From NCBI GenBank assembly GCA_022497155.1, contig MU385731.1, positions 1 through 64,000 on the forward strand: a DNA stretch of 64,000 nt. The letters run 5' to 3'. Of the stretch, positions 10,154-20,534 are shown one piece after another. Position numbers and translations under genes: made by a program. The notes beneath the pieces were generated by a model. The model did not search any database and had not been told where the DNA came from. It saw only the letters and a list, made by a program, of their open reading frames with translations. This DNA comes from Whalleya microplaca (lineage: Eukaryota; Ascomycota; Sordariomycetes; Xylariales; Xylariaceae). Positions within the stretch are counted from its first letter, which is position 1. Every line of letters starts with the position of its first letter.

Positions 10154-11020
10154 ATGTCCCGCCCCTGGATCCTCATCTGCCCCTCGACCCGCGGGCTCGG
10201 GCTCGCGCTAACGCAGCACCTGCTGCGGAGCACCACGCTCCCGATCCTAGCCACGGCGCGGACCGACCCCGCCGCGGCCCGCTCCTCGCTCCTAGCCTCG
10301 TCCCCGGCTCTTCCGCCCGCGGCCGCAGACCGTCTGCACCTGGCGCGCGCGGACGTGACGGACGAGGCGAGCGTGGCGGCGGCCGCGGAGCAGGCCCGGG
10401 CGTTGTTCCCGCCGGAGACCCATCACCTGCACCTCGCGTTCGCGCTGCCGGGCGTCCTGCACCCGGAGAAGTCGCCGCAGGGCGTCGACTACGCGGAGGC
10501 GCTGGAGACGCTGCGGGTGAATACGCTGGGCCCGCTGGTGCTGATGAAGTGGTTCGGGGAGTTTCTGCCGCGGAAGAGCACGGATCTCTCCGCCGTTGCC
10601 GCTAGTACTCCGGATGCCGATGGTGGAAATAGTACTGGTGATGATGATAATGGTGATGGGTTCAAACTCCCGCGCCACGCGACCTGGCTCACGGCCTCGG
10701 CGCGCGTGGGCTCCATCGCCGATAACCGCCTGGGCGGGTGGTACAGCTACCGGGCGTCGAAGGCGGGCGTGAACAGCCTGACGCGCAGCTTCGACCTGTG
10801 GCTGCGGACGCGGGCCGGCGGCAGCGCCATCGCGCTCGCGTATCACCCGGGCACCGTGCGCACGGGGCTGAGCCGCGAGTTCTGGGATAGCGTGCCCGGG
10901 GACCAGCTGTTTAGCCCGCAGTTCGCGGTCGGGAGAATGGTGGGGGTTGTCGCGGGCAGGGAGGCCGAGAGGGATAGGGGGCGGTGCTGGGATTGGCGGG
11001 GGGAGGAGGTGTTGCCTTGA
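10154..11020 (+). CDS. short-chain dehydrogenase/reductase (SDR), CsgA-like
   Basis: Intronless 288-residue protein. The N-terminal Rossmann strand is ILICPSTRGLGLAL (residues 6-19), an STRGLG variant of the TGxxxGxG nucleotide-binding motif. RADVTDEAS (65-73) is the acidic/D-V-T segment after beta3. RVNTLGP (121-127) carries the structural Asn. Ser182 (TASARVGS), Tyr199 and Lys203 (YRASK) form the catalytic triad. YHPGTVRTGLS is the usual segment after beta6. An Asp/Gly/Ser insertion at about residues 144-171 interrupts the fold between alpha4 and beta5 and is probably a surface loop. NAD(P)-dependent oxidoreductase; substrate not predictable. The gene is markedly GC-rich compared with its flanks. 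The start is set by the first ATG, 13 bp after the (CAG)7 run. Confidence 0.9.
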   Translation: MSRPWILICPSTRGLGLALTQHLLRSTTLPILATARTDPAAARSSLLASSPALPPAAADRLHLARADVTDEASVAAAAEQARALFPPETHHLHLAFALPGVLHPEKSPQGVDYAEALETLRVNTLGPLVLMKWFGEFLPRKSTDLSAVAASTPDADGGNSTGDDDNGDGFKLPRHATWLTASARVGSIADNRLGGWYSYRASKAGVNSLTRSFDLWLRTRAGGSAIALAYHPGTVRTGLSREFWDSVPGDQLFSPQFAVGRMVGVVAGREAERDRGRCWDWRGEEVLP

Positions 11021-12127
11021 GGTTCTTTTTATTTATTTTTTATGTATTTTTTATTGGAGAGTAGGTATACCTGGCGTTGGTATAGCTGTGTAGATTGGAT
11101 GCATAAATATGGCGTTCAGGTGGTAAATAGCTGGATATATCTGACATATGGACATGGGTGCCATTCAAGACACAGCTTTAAGGGCAAAGAGGCGATATGT
11201 TCCCATTGGCCATAGTACTCTATGAGTGGCGTAATTTCTCTCATCTCCGTTCCCGTTAATAAGTTGTTGGCTTGTCTTGTCACATATCTGTAAGGTTAAA
11301 CTGTATAAGTCAAATGCAGGATAAAGCGAGGTTGAAGCATCAGTTGTAGATATTTATGGTTCTCTCAACCTCATGTATAGGAGGGCAATATCTTGGCGCG
11401 CATGAAGCAGCCATCTCTATGATATTTTACTTGAGAGACATGCTCACTGTTTTAATGAACCACGAATATGTGTTAAGATCCTATGACCGAGTTTTAACGG
11501 TAGGTATCTCAGATAGCAGATCGTATGCATATACAGTCTATCCTATATATTTATAAGACACCTAACCGCAATATCTTACCAATATGTATTCTTCACCATA
11601 AGGAGAGAGTAACGTATGATGGGAATTTCTCTGTGGGTAGCCAAGATGGTAAAAACTTAAGACTCGGATAGGACTCAACCTAGGTCTAGCCATGACAACG
11701 TTCTCATAGCTCATAAACTCACACACCTATCTAGGAGACAGTGGACACATCTACACTAGACAATACTGATGAATAGCAACTATGAGAATGAATAGACCAC
11801 CCCCTTTCATTCAATATACCTTTCCAGCAGTGCAACAACACAATTACCTCATCCTTACACCACGGCGTCATCTCTCCCAAGGAATTATAGAACTCAGGAT
11901 GAACTTCACCATGGCAAGTAAAGCCCGGGCAAAGCACACGGCATTAATAGTATACATAGACTATACATGGATTTATTAGGCTTCGTGGTCAACACTACAG
12001 TTCAGACATCATCACACCGTCCGTCCGTCCGTTCGATTCGTTCGCCCGTCCTTCCATCGTTCCCTCCAACATGATACCACCCCCCTTCCCCCTCCCCCTG
12101 CCCCTTAAACCAACCCCCCCCCCATAC
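11021..12127. other. intergenic, convergent 3' regions
   Basis: Sits between the plus-strand SDR gene and the minus-strand CHS5 gene, so it should contain both 3' ends. TTTTTATTTATTTTTTATG follows the SDR stop directly and is a plausible polyadenylation-rich segment. A pyrimidine-rich/C-rich tract at 12070-12122 lies just beyond the CHS5 stop. No gene recognised. Confidence 0.5.
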
Positions 12128-13466
12128 CTACAAAGCCACGTCCTGGAAGGACGCCCCGTCACCACCAGGAGACGTCGCCGCGGCCTTCTCATCCAAACTG
12201 TCGTTATTACCCAGGTCAGTCTTATCCGTCCCCGGTTGGTCACCGGGCCGTAAGGCCACTTTCTGAGCGTCTTTATCTTCAAGTCTCATCTTCTGTTCGT
12301 CGGTGGCCTTTGCCTTTGCCTTGTCTTCCTCCCCATTCGAAGTCCCATTCCCATTCTGCTTCTGCTTCTCACCCTCCTTCTCACCCTCATCCTCCTCCTC
12401 CTCATCATCACCGCTGCTCTCCTCATCCTTCTCCTTCTCCTCGGCCTCCTTGCTCTTGTCCCCGTTCTCCGTCGGTGCCGCAGGTAGATCCTTCTGCGTC
12501 ACCGTAGGCGACGTCACATTCCTCGACTCCTCGAGGCTACTGGGGGGTCCCGGCCGCAGCGCGTCGAGGTAGAACTTGGTAACGCCCAGAATCCGGCCGG
12601 TCTTCTCGCAAGCATCAACCCACTCGGGGCGGACGACGGGGATGTTCATCTCGACAGCCTTCTCCCAGGGGACGCCGCGGCCCTCGGTGGTGACGAAGTG
12701 GGTGGTATCGATGCGGACGCCGTCGACGAGCTTGGCGCCGATGCGCTCGACAGCCTTCGCAAGGTCGTCCTTGAGGGGCGCGGGGAGGATGCCGGTGGTG
12801 ATGGTGATGCCGGAGAGGTCGGTCATCTTGTGGGTGCGCACGACGACCTGCTTGCTGGCGAAGGTGCCGGCGGTGGTGCGCAGCACCAGGTGGAAGCTGT
12901 ACTCGGTGTCGACGGCGAGGCCGCTGATCTTGGTGCTGTGCATCTGCAGGGGGCGGGGGATGTTGCCGGCCTTCTGGCCGTTGCGGTACAGCGACAGCGA
13001 GATCAGGTCGGCGGTGGCCAGCTCGATCGGGTCCCACTCCAGCACCACGGAGGTCTGGGTGGCATTGCGGCAGCGCAGGACGGGGGTCGCGGGCTCGGAG
13101 GCGCCGAAGGAGGAGAAGATCTGGTCCTGCAGCGCGGCGAACTTGGCGTCGGCCTTGTTTTCCGAGGCGTGGTTGCGGGCTACCGTGATGTCGACTATGG
13201 ACCCGGACACGATGTTGGGGGGCAGGAGGATGGAGGGGAACTCGATCTGGGTGGCATCACCGCGTTGTTAGCTCAATAAGGTCTGATCTAATTTATATCT
13301 GGCTTGTGCGACAGGTTGCGACAGCTCGGGGAGTGCGAAGCACGCGAGAGAAGCCCAACTTTGGTAGCTGGGAGGAATGGGGATATATATATACCAGGCG
13401 TTTATCTGGAGTCAGCAGGACGGTCACGCCGGCATCGACTTTGCCGACGGTGAGAGAAACCAACAT
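12128..13466 (-). CDS. CHS5: exomer component / chitin biosynthesis protein Chs5 (FN3-BRCT)
   Basis: Two exons, 13466-13395 (24 codons, MLVSLTVGKVDAGV...) and 13246-12128, separated by a 148-bp intron (GTATAT...GCTAAC...CCCAG, phase 0), giving 396 residues. The junction restores PDKRL-IEFPSILLPPN, the hallmark N-terminus of Chs5. Residues ~35-65 are the helical Chs1/Bch-binding region. A fibronectin type III domain follows (~75-165, ATPVLRCRNATQTSVVLEWDP...). A BRCT domain follows (~168-255, with FVTTEGRGVPWEKAVEMNIPVVRPEWVDAC). The last ~140 residues are an acidic Glu/Asp/Lys-rich disordered tail. Known: with the ChAPs, Chs5 forms the exomer coat at the trans-Golgi that exports chitin synthase III and other cargo. 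The length fits filamentous-fungal orthologues, which lack the very long yeast tail. Confidence 0.93.
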
Positions 13467-14075
13467 ATCGACCTGGGCGCTGGCAATTTGAAAAATTAAA
13501 CGAGTGTCTCAATTGGCATTGGTGGTGGTATTCAAGGTTGTTTGTTGGTGGGAGGTTTGGGGGATATTTCTTTGGGTTGAATTCGTGGTTGCTTTCGTGT
13601 CTCAAGCAAGAAATTATGTAAGTCTGTAAGTCATACCTGACCATCAATCAGTCGCAAGTGGGAGCTTTGACGTTTGACGCTTTGACGCCTTGACGCCGAC
13701 CCCCGTTGTTCCTCCCTAGTGATCCATCCAATCGAATCTCGCCCAAGCACGTGGGATTGCCTTACCTAATACCTTACATGTATATACGTACGTACCTACC
13801 TACCTACGTAGTTATCCATGGATGTATTCACATGGAGTATTTATTATTACACACAAGATAGATTACATAGACTTTTGTTTTATGTTGCTTAATTTCATTT
13901 TAATGTACAGTGTATATATAATCAACCTTGAAGTAGATAGTGAGTTGCGACAGTTATATATACATACATATACATACATATACATATATACATATATACT
14001 ATACATTATCATATACACAAGTCTAATGTCTATGTCTATGCTCTAGGTATCCTTTTTCCAAGTATCGTGCTTTAT
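13467..14075. other. CHS5 promoter region with TACC/TACG and TACATA simple repeats
   Basis: Contains the presumed CHS5 promoter (minus strand), the TGACG array, a TACGTACGTACCTACCTACCTACG run at about 13784-13808 and a TACATA/TATA-rich simple repeat at about 13955-14010. The short open frame over the latter is repeat-derived and is not a gene. Confidence 0.6.
13668..13695. promoter_or_regulatory. four TGACG half-sites in tandem upstream of CHS5
   Basis: TGACG occurs at 13668, 13675, 13683 and 13691, all in the same orientation and spaced 7-8 bp, within TTTGACGC-like units. The array lies about 200 bp upstream of the CHS5 ATG (minus strand). TGACG is the half-site of CRE/ATF-type bZIP factors. 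A regulatory role is inference; the array could simply be a short tandem duplication. Confidence 0.45.
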
Positions 14076-14897
14076 TCATACCCATCTCTCTAACTTATTG
14101 GTGTCAAGGCCTGAGCGCCCACGACCAGAACTGAAGGGATCTTTGACGTGGTAAGGGTGCCTGCATCCTGGCTTAACCCACTTGCCATGCTCGTCCCGTG
14201 CAAGCTCGAATTCAGCTTGGGCAATTATGGCCTTAGCCTGCTCCACGACATCCACGAACTTGGTGTTGCAGGCAGCTAATGGCTCGCGAATACTGATGCT
14301 TAGCGTCCCGTACAGCTCCTTGATACGATGAGGCTCTGCTGTTGGCATCCTTCTGCCATATCGATCATACCCGGCGGCGGCCAAGGCGTCGCGCAAGGCG
14401 AACTCGACCTTCTTCTTCGCCTTGCGACACGGGACAGCCCCTGCTCCGTAAGTCCAGGCGCTGTACCAGAAGGGTATGGTTGTCTTCTCGATGTAGATGT
14501 CCAGAATCGACTTCCTGAAGGGGTGTTCGTTCTTGTCAAGATACTTGAATATCATCCTGCTCAGGCAATGGTGCGGAGAGAACAAGACGACCAGCTTGCA
14601 TGGGTTGTTTTCCAACTTCGCCTTCAGCCCATACAATGCCGACGGAAAGGCGAGGTCGTGCGTCTTGCATAGCGAGATGGTGCTTTCATCCAACTCGACA
14701 TCGTACCCAAGAGCAATTTTCCTGATCTCGCTCAAGCGTTTGTCATCAGTTGCACGGAAAGGTTCGCCATTAGTTGGACGGAAGGGTTTGGCGTCTGGGG
14801 AACGCTTGGTCCCAATGTTGCGGCGAAGAACAAGGACAGGATGCGCAAGCTGTGTTGTTGTTATATACAAGGACCGGCCGAGGAAGAATCTTGTCAT
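14076..14897 (-). CDS. hypothetical protein, possible mitochondrial targeting
   Basis: Intronless 273-residue frame with ATG at 14897. I do not recognise a family. The N-terminus (MTRFFLGRSLYITTTQLAHP then VLRRNIGTKRS) is basic, hydroxylated and free of acidic residues, which fits a mitochondrial presequence. A short direct repeat follows (PFRPTNGE / PFRATDDK). The rest is soluble-looking, with a Cys/His-containing centre (FSPHHCLSRMIFKYLDK), a Lys-rich AVPCRKAKKKVEFALRDAL helix and a C-terminal GCRHPYHVKDP. Codon use and length argue for a real gene. The minus-strand stop is close to the simple repeats beyond 14045. Its upstream neighbour on the plus strand is eIF1A, so 14898-15636 is a divergent promoter region. 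Confidence 0.7.
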   Translation of the reverse strand: MTRFFLGRSLYITTTQLAHPVLVLRRNIGTKRSPDAKPFRPTNGEPFRATDDKRLSEIRKIALGYDVELDESTISLCKTHDLAFPSALYGLKAKLENNPCKLVVLFSPHHCLSRMIFKYLDKNEHPFRKSILDIYIEKTTIPFWYSAWTYGAGAVPCRKAKKKVEFALRDALAAAGYDRYGRRMPTAEPHRIKELYGTLSISIREPLAACNTKFVDVVEQAKAIIAQAEFELARDEHGKWVKPGCRHPYHVKDPFSSGRGRSGLDTNKLERWV

Positions 14898-15636
14898 GAC
14901 CTATGCCGGACCCTCCAAAAGCCGGGTTGCCGCCAACTCATGGCTCTAGGATAGGAGACAATGTGCTATGGTAGACACAGCCAAGAAGGTCGGTTGGTCG
15001 ATGTCGTCTTTGCGTTGCACTGCAACAAAAAGCTTCTGAAGGGCAAAAAATAAAAATAAAAATTCTGCGCCTCTGAAAGCTCTGGAAACGGAGTGCACGC
15101 TTGTATGGCGCCGTCGGTCGGAGTTAAGGTGCAGAAGTACTCTTTATCAACTTTATCGATAAATACAGTGTCGGATGCGGAGAGTCCCAGCAGGATAATA
15201 AAAATTCATTGTTCTAGCAGATACAGTATACATCTATCCACCCTAGTATGTATGTATCTCGCTCAGAGGTGGTCCGTGCTCCTGCAATATGAGGTAGGTT
15301 TGTTAGTGTTGAATGCAGCACGTGGGCCCCGCAACCCACGCAACCCACCCAAAGGGATCGCCGAAACAAGGCGCTAAGCCGCTGTAACTGCGGTATGAGC
15401 CCCCACCATTACTCACCCGCCCAGTTGGCTGTCATCCTAATCCAGTCCATTTAAATGGCTTATTATCGTCACCACAGCATTCCAATACTTTCCCACTTTT
15501 TGACAACCACACCACCCACAACCACATAATAATTCCGCACACAACAACAACAAACACAACAAACACAACAACCACAACTTGTATCTTTGATAAGTCTTCG
15601 CCTTCTGTAGGATATTGACATCGGATATCAGTCAAC
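14898..15636. promoter_or_regulatory. divergent promoter region between the orphan gene and eIF1A
   Basis: 739 bp between two divergently oriented genes. The last ~100 bp before the eIF1A ATG are strongly CA-rich on the plus strand (ACACAACAACAACAAACA-type sequence, about 15500-15580), the composition usual for 5' leaders of highly translated fungal genes. No specific operator was identified. Confidence 0.5.
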
Positions 15637-16567
15637 ATGCCTAAGAATAAGGGAAAAGTAAGTAGTACTACTCCTATCTGGCCTTTGTGGCTTTGCTCTA
15701 CAATGCGAGGATTTGCCCCGCCATAATTGAATCTCTTAACGCCGAAGAGCTTCATCCAATATGCCCCGCTATACTGTTGCGCATCACAATCAGCCGACTA
15801 ACACGAAATGTCAAAATAGGGTGGTAAGAATCGTCGTCGTGGAAAGAACGAGAACGACAACGAAAAGCGAGAATTGACCTTCAAGGAGGAGGGCCAAGGT
15901 ATGTAACCAGAACTTGAACACAGAGCCTTGCCACTATATCCGCCTCTGCCTCTGCCTCTGCCACTGCCACTGCCACAACCAACATCCGATCTCTATCTCC
16001 CAGTATACCTGTTGTCAATATTACCCATTGCCCTGTTTCCGATTTGCATCAAGTCCTTTCCAAACTCCGCAGCAAACACTATCGCAGACAAAGGGATAAA
16101 CCCAACTAACACAGTCTGCAGAATATGCCCAGGTAGTCAAGATGCTCGGCAACGGCCGCCTCGAAGCGCACTGCTTCGACGGTGCGAAGCGACTAGGCCA
16201 CATCCGCGGCAAGCTCCGCAAGAAGGTCTGGATCAACAACGGCGATATTATCCTGCTCTCGCTCCGAGACTACCAAGGTACGAAGCGATCGATCTCCACC
16301 CCCATCAACTATATATCAAAGCGATGTGACGCTAACTCGTGATCTTCTGTAATAGATGAGAAGGGCGACGTGATCCTCAAGTACTCGGCCGACGAGGCGC
16401 GGACGCTCAAGTCGTACGGCGAGCTGCCCGAGAACGCCAAGATCAACGAGGTCGACACCTACGGCCCCGGCGACGAGGGCGAGTGCAACTTCGAGTTCGA
16501 CGAGGACCGCGAGTCGTCCTCCGACGAGGCCGCCGCCGGCAAGGACATCGAGATCGACGACATCTAG
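15637..16567 (+). CDS. TIF11: translation initiation factor eIF1A
   Basis: Four exons, 15637-15657, 15820-15898, 16122-16277 and 16356-16567, give 155 residues. All introns are GT-AG, and the second has a CTAAC branch site. The reading is [20 protein letters not shown]..., then [21 protein letters not shown] (OB-fold), [43 protein letters not shown], and the acidic C-terminal tail ending DIEIDDI. This matches eIF1A along its whole length. Known: eIF1A binds the 40S A site, promotes scanning and, through its acidic tail, contacts eIF5B. The basic N-terminal tail, split over two small exons, acts in start-codon selection. The introns (162, 223 and 78 bp) are long for this genome relative to the tiny exons, often a sign of transcriptional control in fungal translation genes (inference). 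Confidence 0.97.
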
Positions 16568-18271
16568 ATTGTCTGTCTATCTGCCCGTCCGTCGATCGCT
16601 CTTCTTCGCCGTTACGTCGGTCGGCAACCGATGGAGGAGGAGGTAAAGGGGAGCATCGCCCACCTGGTCTCTTCTGGTGTCTTTACAATTCGGTCTCAAC
16701 AACAACACGGCCCAGAGGTGTATCCGGGAAAAGTCTGTCTTCTCTCTCAAACCTAGAGAACCAACACGTGCGGGTTCCTCTTCTCGTGTGGCGCTCTAGG
16801 TTCCGCGACAGTTGGGCGGTGCGGAAAACAAACTCGTGGCGGTATCGTGAAAGGGATTCAGACTTGCCACGGTGGGAGGGACGTCGTGGCTTGTCTGTTT
16901 TCCTTCGGGGGATTTTTTTTCTGTTACTAACTTTTCTGAGAAAAAATGCTACGGGATGGATGAGCGTGTGTGTATGGATGGGGGTTAATGATGGATCGAC
17001 TACGACTAGATTGCTAGCATTGCTCCTGATCATAATACATGCCTCCTTTTCAGCATAAGCTATATCTGCCTTAACTCCATGTGCTGTAAATTTATATAGG
17101 GGACCTCGCACTGTTATGCGATGTGACGATGGTCCTACTACCCACAAACGAGCCCAACCTCCCACTCTCACCTGCTTCCAGGACTTCCGTTCCATCAAGT
17201 ACTCGCTACTACCCACATACTTACCCCTTTTCCAGCTCCCTCCCAGAGACATCTGAACTACCAACCTAACCACTCCACCATTTCCACTACTCATACCTTT
17301 TCTTCCTTCACTTCACTTCACTCCAGACGAAAACCCACATATAGTCAGATAATGTCTTCTATTTCTCTAAACTACTCCAAACCTAAGTAATATCAAGTGT
17401 CATTTCGTAATCACACTGCCTGCTTAATCTTCCTTCCTTCCTTCCTTCCTAATCCTTCATCTCCCCAACTAGTCCGCTTGCTGGCTGATTTGTTGGCTGG
17501 AATGCCATCCATCTCAAGCCCAAGTTCGAGCTCTAGCCATATTGTAATCAATAAATCCTCATTCTGCTTTCTCTGTTGAGAATATAAAAAAGTTTCAGGT
17601 TTCTTCTTCGTCAGTGAGGCAGACAGACAGATATGTTTCTGTCTGTTTCCCCCTCTCTTCCTCTATCATTTCATGCGTTCTAGCCACCCACTCCGATACC
17701 ATCTCATTCCTTCATACATTCTCCCTTCTCCTTTCTTCTTAGCTAAGACAGACATAAGAGTTACAATCGGATTCTATCCGGCACCCATCCATGATAGACG
17801 ATGCAAACCGGCCCGATCCGATCCGATCCGATGCCTGACCGGCCCAGACACAGTAGGAAGAGCAGGAGCAAGAGCAAGCCAGATAGACAGACAGACTAAG
17901 AGCGAAACGAAACGCCCGCCGCCCCTTTTTGCCCGTCTTGCCTGCTTGCGCATATGTTGGCTCTTTATAATACACTCGTAACTCGAGATAAATTCCCAGG
18001 CCAGAGAAGGGGCTTGATTGAAACAGCGAGGGAGGAATTATGTCCGAGATCTAGTTGATCCAAAGTGTAACGCAGAAGAAGCAGAAGGAGCCTCATGTAT
18101 CGATCGTCTTCGGCGTCAACCATCCGGGCGAGGCATTACTTGTCATCGCCTCTCCACTTTCGTCTGGTTGCATCCACCCTTCTCTTCCAATGATACAGTA
18201 GCCCCTTTCTTATAGCTGGCCGAAAACACGGCTCTCACCTACCTACGTATAGCATCTCCAAGCAGGTGGCT
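16568..18271. other. intergenic, convergent 3' regions of eIF1A and WASP
   Basis: 1.7 kb between convergent genes. A TTCC repeat (CTTCCTTCCTTCCTTCC, about 17429-17447) and GATCC/GATCCGATCCGATCCGATG repeats (about 17815-17832) were seen. Open frames on both strands are Arg/Ser-rich shadows without recognisable domains. No gene supported. Confidence 0.5.
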
Positions 18272-20534
18272 CTACCAATCATCATCGCTAGCCTCATCAT
18301 CTACATCCCCAACATATCAGCATAAATCCCCACGTCAAATAATAATAAAAAAAGGGACACACTTACCGCTATGAGCAACCTTAGCCTTCCGACTCTTCAG
18401 CGCCTGCGCCAGCGCCCCCGCCATCGTGCCGTCCCCGCCCCCGGGTCCCACGCCCGACGGCGGCAATCCGCTGCCGTGCGGCCCCGTGTCCGAGCCGCCT
18501 CCCCCGCCGCCCACGGCCGCCCCGCTCCGGTCGCGGATCTTGGTCCGGTCCACCTTCTTGAGCGACCGGACGCCGCCGGACTGCTGGATGCTGGACATCA
18601 CCGCGGCGCGCGAGGAGTCCCCGCCGGCCGGCATGGCGGGCGGCGCGGGGACCCCCGAGGCGTAGCCCGAGTCCCGGTTCGGCGGCGGTGGGATCCCGCC
18701 GGGTAGTCCGCCCGGCGGAGGGGGCGGTGGTGGTGGTGGTGGGATTCCGGCACCTCCCGGTGGAGGGAGAGGGGGTGCGGGAGGAATGCCGGCGCCAGAT
18801 GGCGGTGGTGGAGGTGGTGGTGGAGGCGGGATAGCTGATGTTGGCTGTTTTGAAGGAGTTGGTTGTTTTGGAGGAGCTGGCGCTTTGGGGGCAGCCGGCG
18901 CCTTTGGTATTGCGGGTGCTTTCGGTGCAGCTGGTGCTTTCGAGGGAGCTGGCGGTGCGAAAGACGGGGGTAAAGGAGGTGGTGGCGGCGCGCTGGATGC
19001 GGGAGGTGGAGGTGTTGTTTGTGGAGGAGGTACTGGAACGGGTCGAGTAGACGCTGGAACAGGTGGTGGTGCGCTCGCAACAGGCACCTTGGGTGGTAGA
19101 CTAGGCGGCAGACTAGGCGGCAGACTCGGTGGAAGACTCGGCGGAAGACTTGGAGGTAGCGGTGGTGGTGTAGCTTGAGGCGATTCACGTGGCGGCGGTG
19201 GTGGTGCAGACGTTTCACGCGGTGGTGGCGGAGGTGCAGGCCCTGGACCCCTAGCCGGCGGTGGAGGTGCGCTGTTCAACCTCTGACCAGTGAAGACAGG
19301 AGGTACTCCAAACCTGTGACCTGCTGGCTTCTCCTCCTTGTCCTCGATCGGCGTCTTAGCCGGCCTTGGAGGTGGCGGTGGCCCAGCCGGTGCATGTCGA
19401 GATTGATGTTCGAGATGAGCGAATTTGCCAGCATCTGGCAGCGCGGGAGGCGCATTGAAGCGCGGCCGCGGTGGTGGTGGTGTCGGGTCTTGTGGCGGCG
19501 TTGGTTCTCGGTGTACTGCTTCTGATCTGACGGATCTCCGTGGTGCAGGCGGCGGCGGAGGAGCACCACGGCGCGAGCCAGAGGTAATCAGGCTTTCCGA
19601 TGTAGCACGTGCCGAAGGAGGCGGTGGAGGGGGAGGAGCTCGACTATGACTATTGTGACTACCAACACCATTGACTGGCGGAGGTGGAGGCGGCGGTGGC
19701 GCGTGTGCCGAAGAAGGAGCTTGCGAACCTGCGCCGGGCACTCCGTCTCCTTGCTCCTTCAAGAAGTCAACGATAAAGTCCTGGTTGTCTTTTATAAATT
19801 CGTCCGTGAGACCTTGCTCTTGAAGGAAATTGCCAAAATTCTCCCGCCAGTGAGGATCATATGCCTCTAGCTTGGCGAACTCGGAATTTGGTTTGTGCGT
19901 GGGGAATCCATTGACATTTACGCTCATGGACGAGGATCTGTTATGGTTGTGACCTGGCGGTACACCGCTCTGCGGTGAGTCGGGAGGTGTTGGCGCGGAG
20001 GAATGTCTATGCCCTCCAAAGATGCCGCCAAAGAACCCGTGCTTGGTCGGGTGCTGCACAGGTCCGCCGAAAGGCGTGTTCTTGGTCGTCTTCGACGCAT
20101 TCTTCTCGCGCTCATCCATCTTCTTCTTGAATTGCTTCGCCTCCTTCTCGTCAATGAAGGATAGACCCGCTAAGCAGTCCTCGATCTCGAAGGAATGGAA
20201 GAAGGTTCGGTCTTGGTTGTAAGACCAAGTGTCGAATATCTCTTGATCCCATATTACACCTCTCGCGGCAGGCTGCGGGACGTTAGAAGCCAGTATGAAA
20301 GGGCCAGCTAGATGGTCAACTCACAGATACATCAACCAGTTTTAACCAGTACGTGTTTCCCACCAGATCGTTGGCGAGCACGATGGCGCCCTGTAGACCA
20401 GTATACGTCCATTTTGAGCGATTTGGGTATGCGACGTATAACCGTGCAACAGCTACAGCTTGGATCTTGTTCGTCTGCTTCGGAATGACTCGCTTGACGG
20501 TTTCCTTGTCCTCGTCACTTAGGATAGAGGGCAT
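18272..20534 (-). CDS. LAS17: WASP homologue (Las17/Wsp1), Arp2/3 activator
   Basis: Three exons, 20534-20325, 20272-18367 and a 29-nt micro-exon 18300-18272, give 714 residues. Residues 1-118 form a WH1/EVH1 domain (QTNKIQAVAVARLYVAYP, KWTYTGLQGAIVLANDL, RGVIWDQEIFDTWSYNQDRTFFHSFEIEDCLAGLSF). A conserved stretch around residues 195-245 (FAKLEAYDPHWRENFGNFL, FIKDNQDFIVDFLKEQG) follows. A ~370-residue polyproline region includes a tandem SLPP array (minus strand, about 19085-19160). A WH2 motif (AAVMSSIQQSGGVRSLKKVD, about 620-650) comes next. The C-terminus is the connector/acidic segment, LAQALKSRKAKVAHS joined to DDEASDDDW. Known: the WH2-CA module nucleates actin through Arp2/3 at endocytic patches and hyphal tips. 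If the last intron is retained, the acidic Trp tail is replaced by KCVPFFIII and a stop. Confidence 0.95.
19082..19162 (-). repeat. 12-bp tandem repeat coding SLPP in WASP
   Basis: On the plus strand the unit GGCGGCAGACTA and variants (GGTGGAAGACTC, GGCGGAAGACTT) repeat about six times. Read on the minus strand they code for consecutive SLPP units in the polyproline region of the WASP homologue. An in-frame 12-bp repeat of this type is prone to length variation without breaking the frame. Confidence 0.85.

Noticed and set aside
10292..10846. Minus-strand Arg-rich 184-codon frame
   Set aside because: Shadow of the GC-rich SDR gene on the opposite strand.
12303..13279. Several plus-strand Ser/Pro- and Gly/Val-rich frames
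   Set aside because: Antisense of CHS5, which has clear homology and splice structure.
18786..19178. Plus-strand 130-codon Gly-rich frame
   Set aside because: Antisense shadow of the polyproline region of the WASP homologue.
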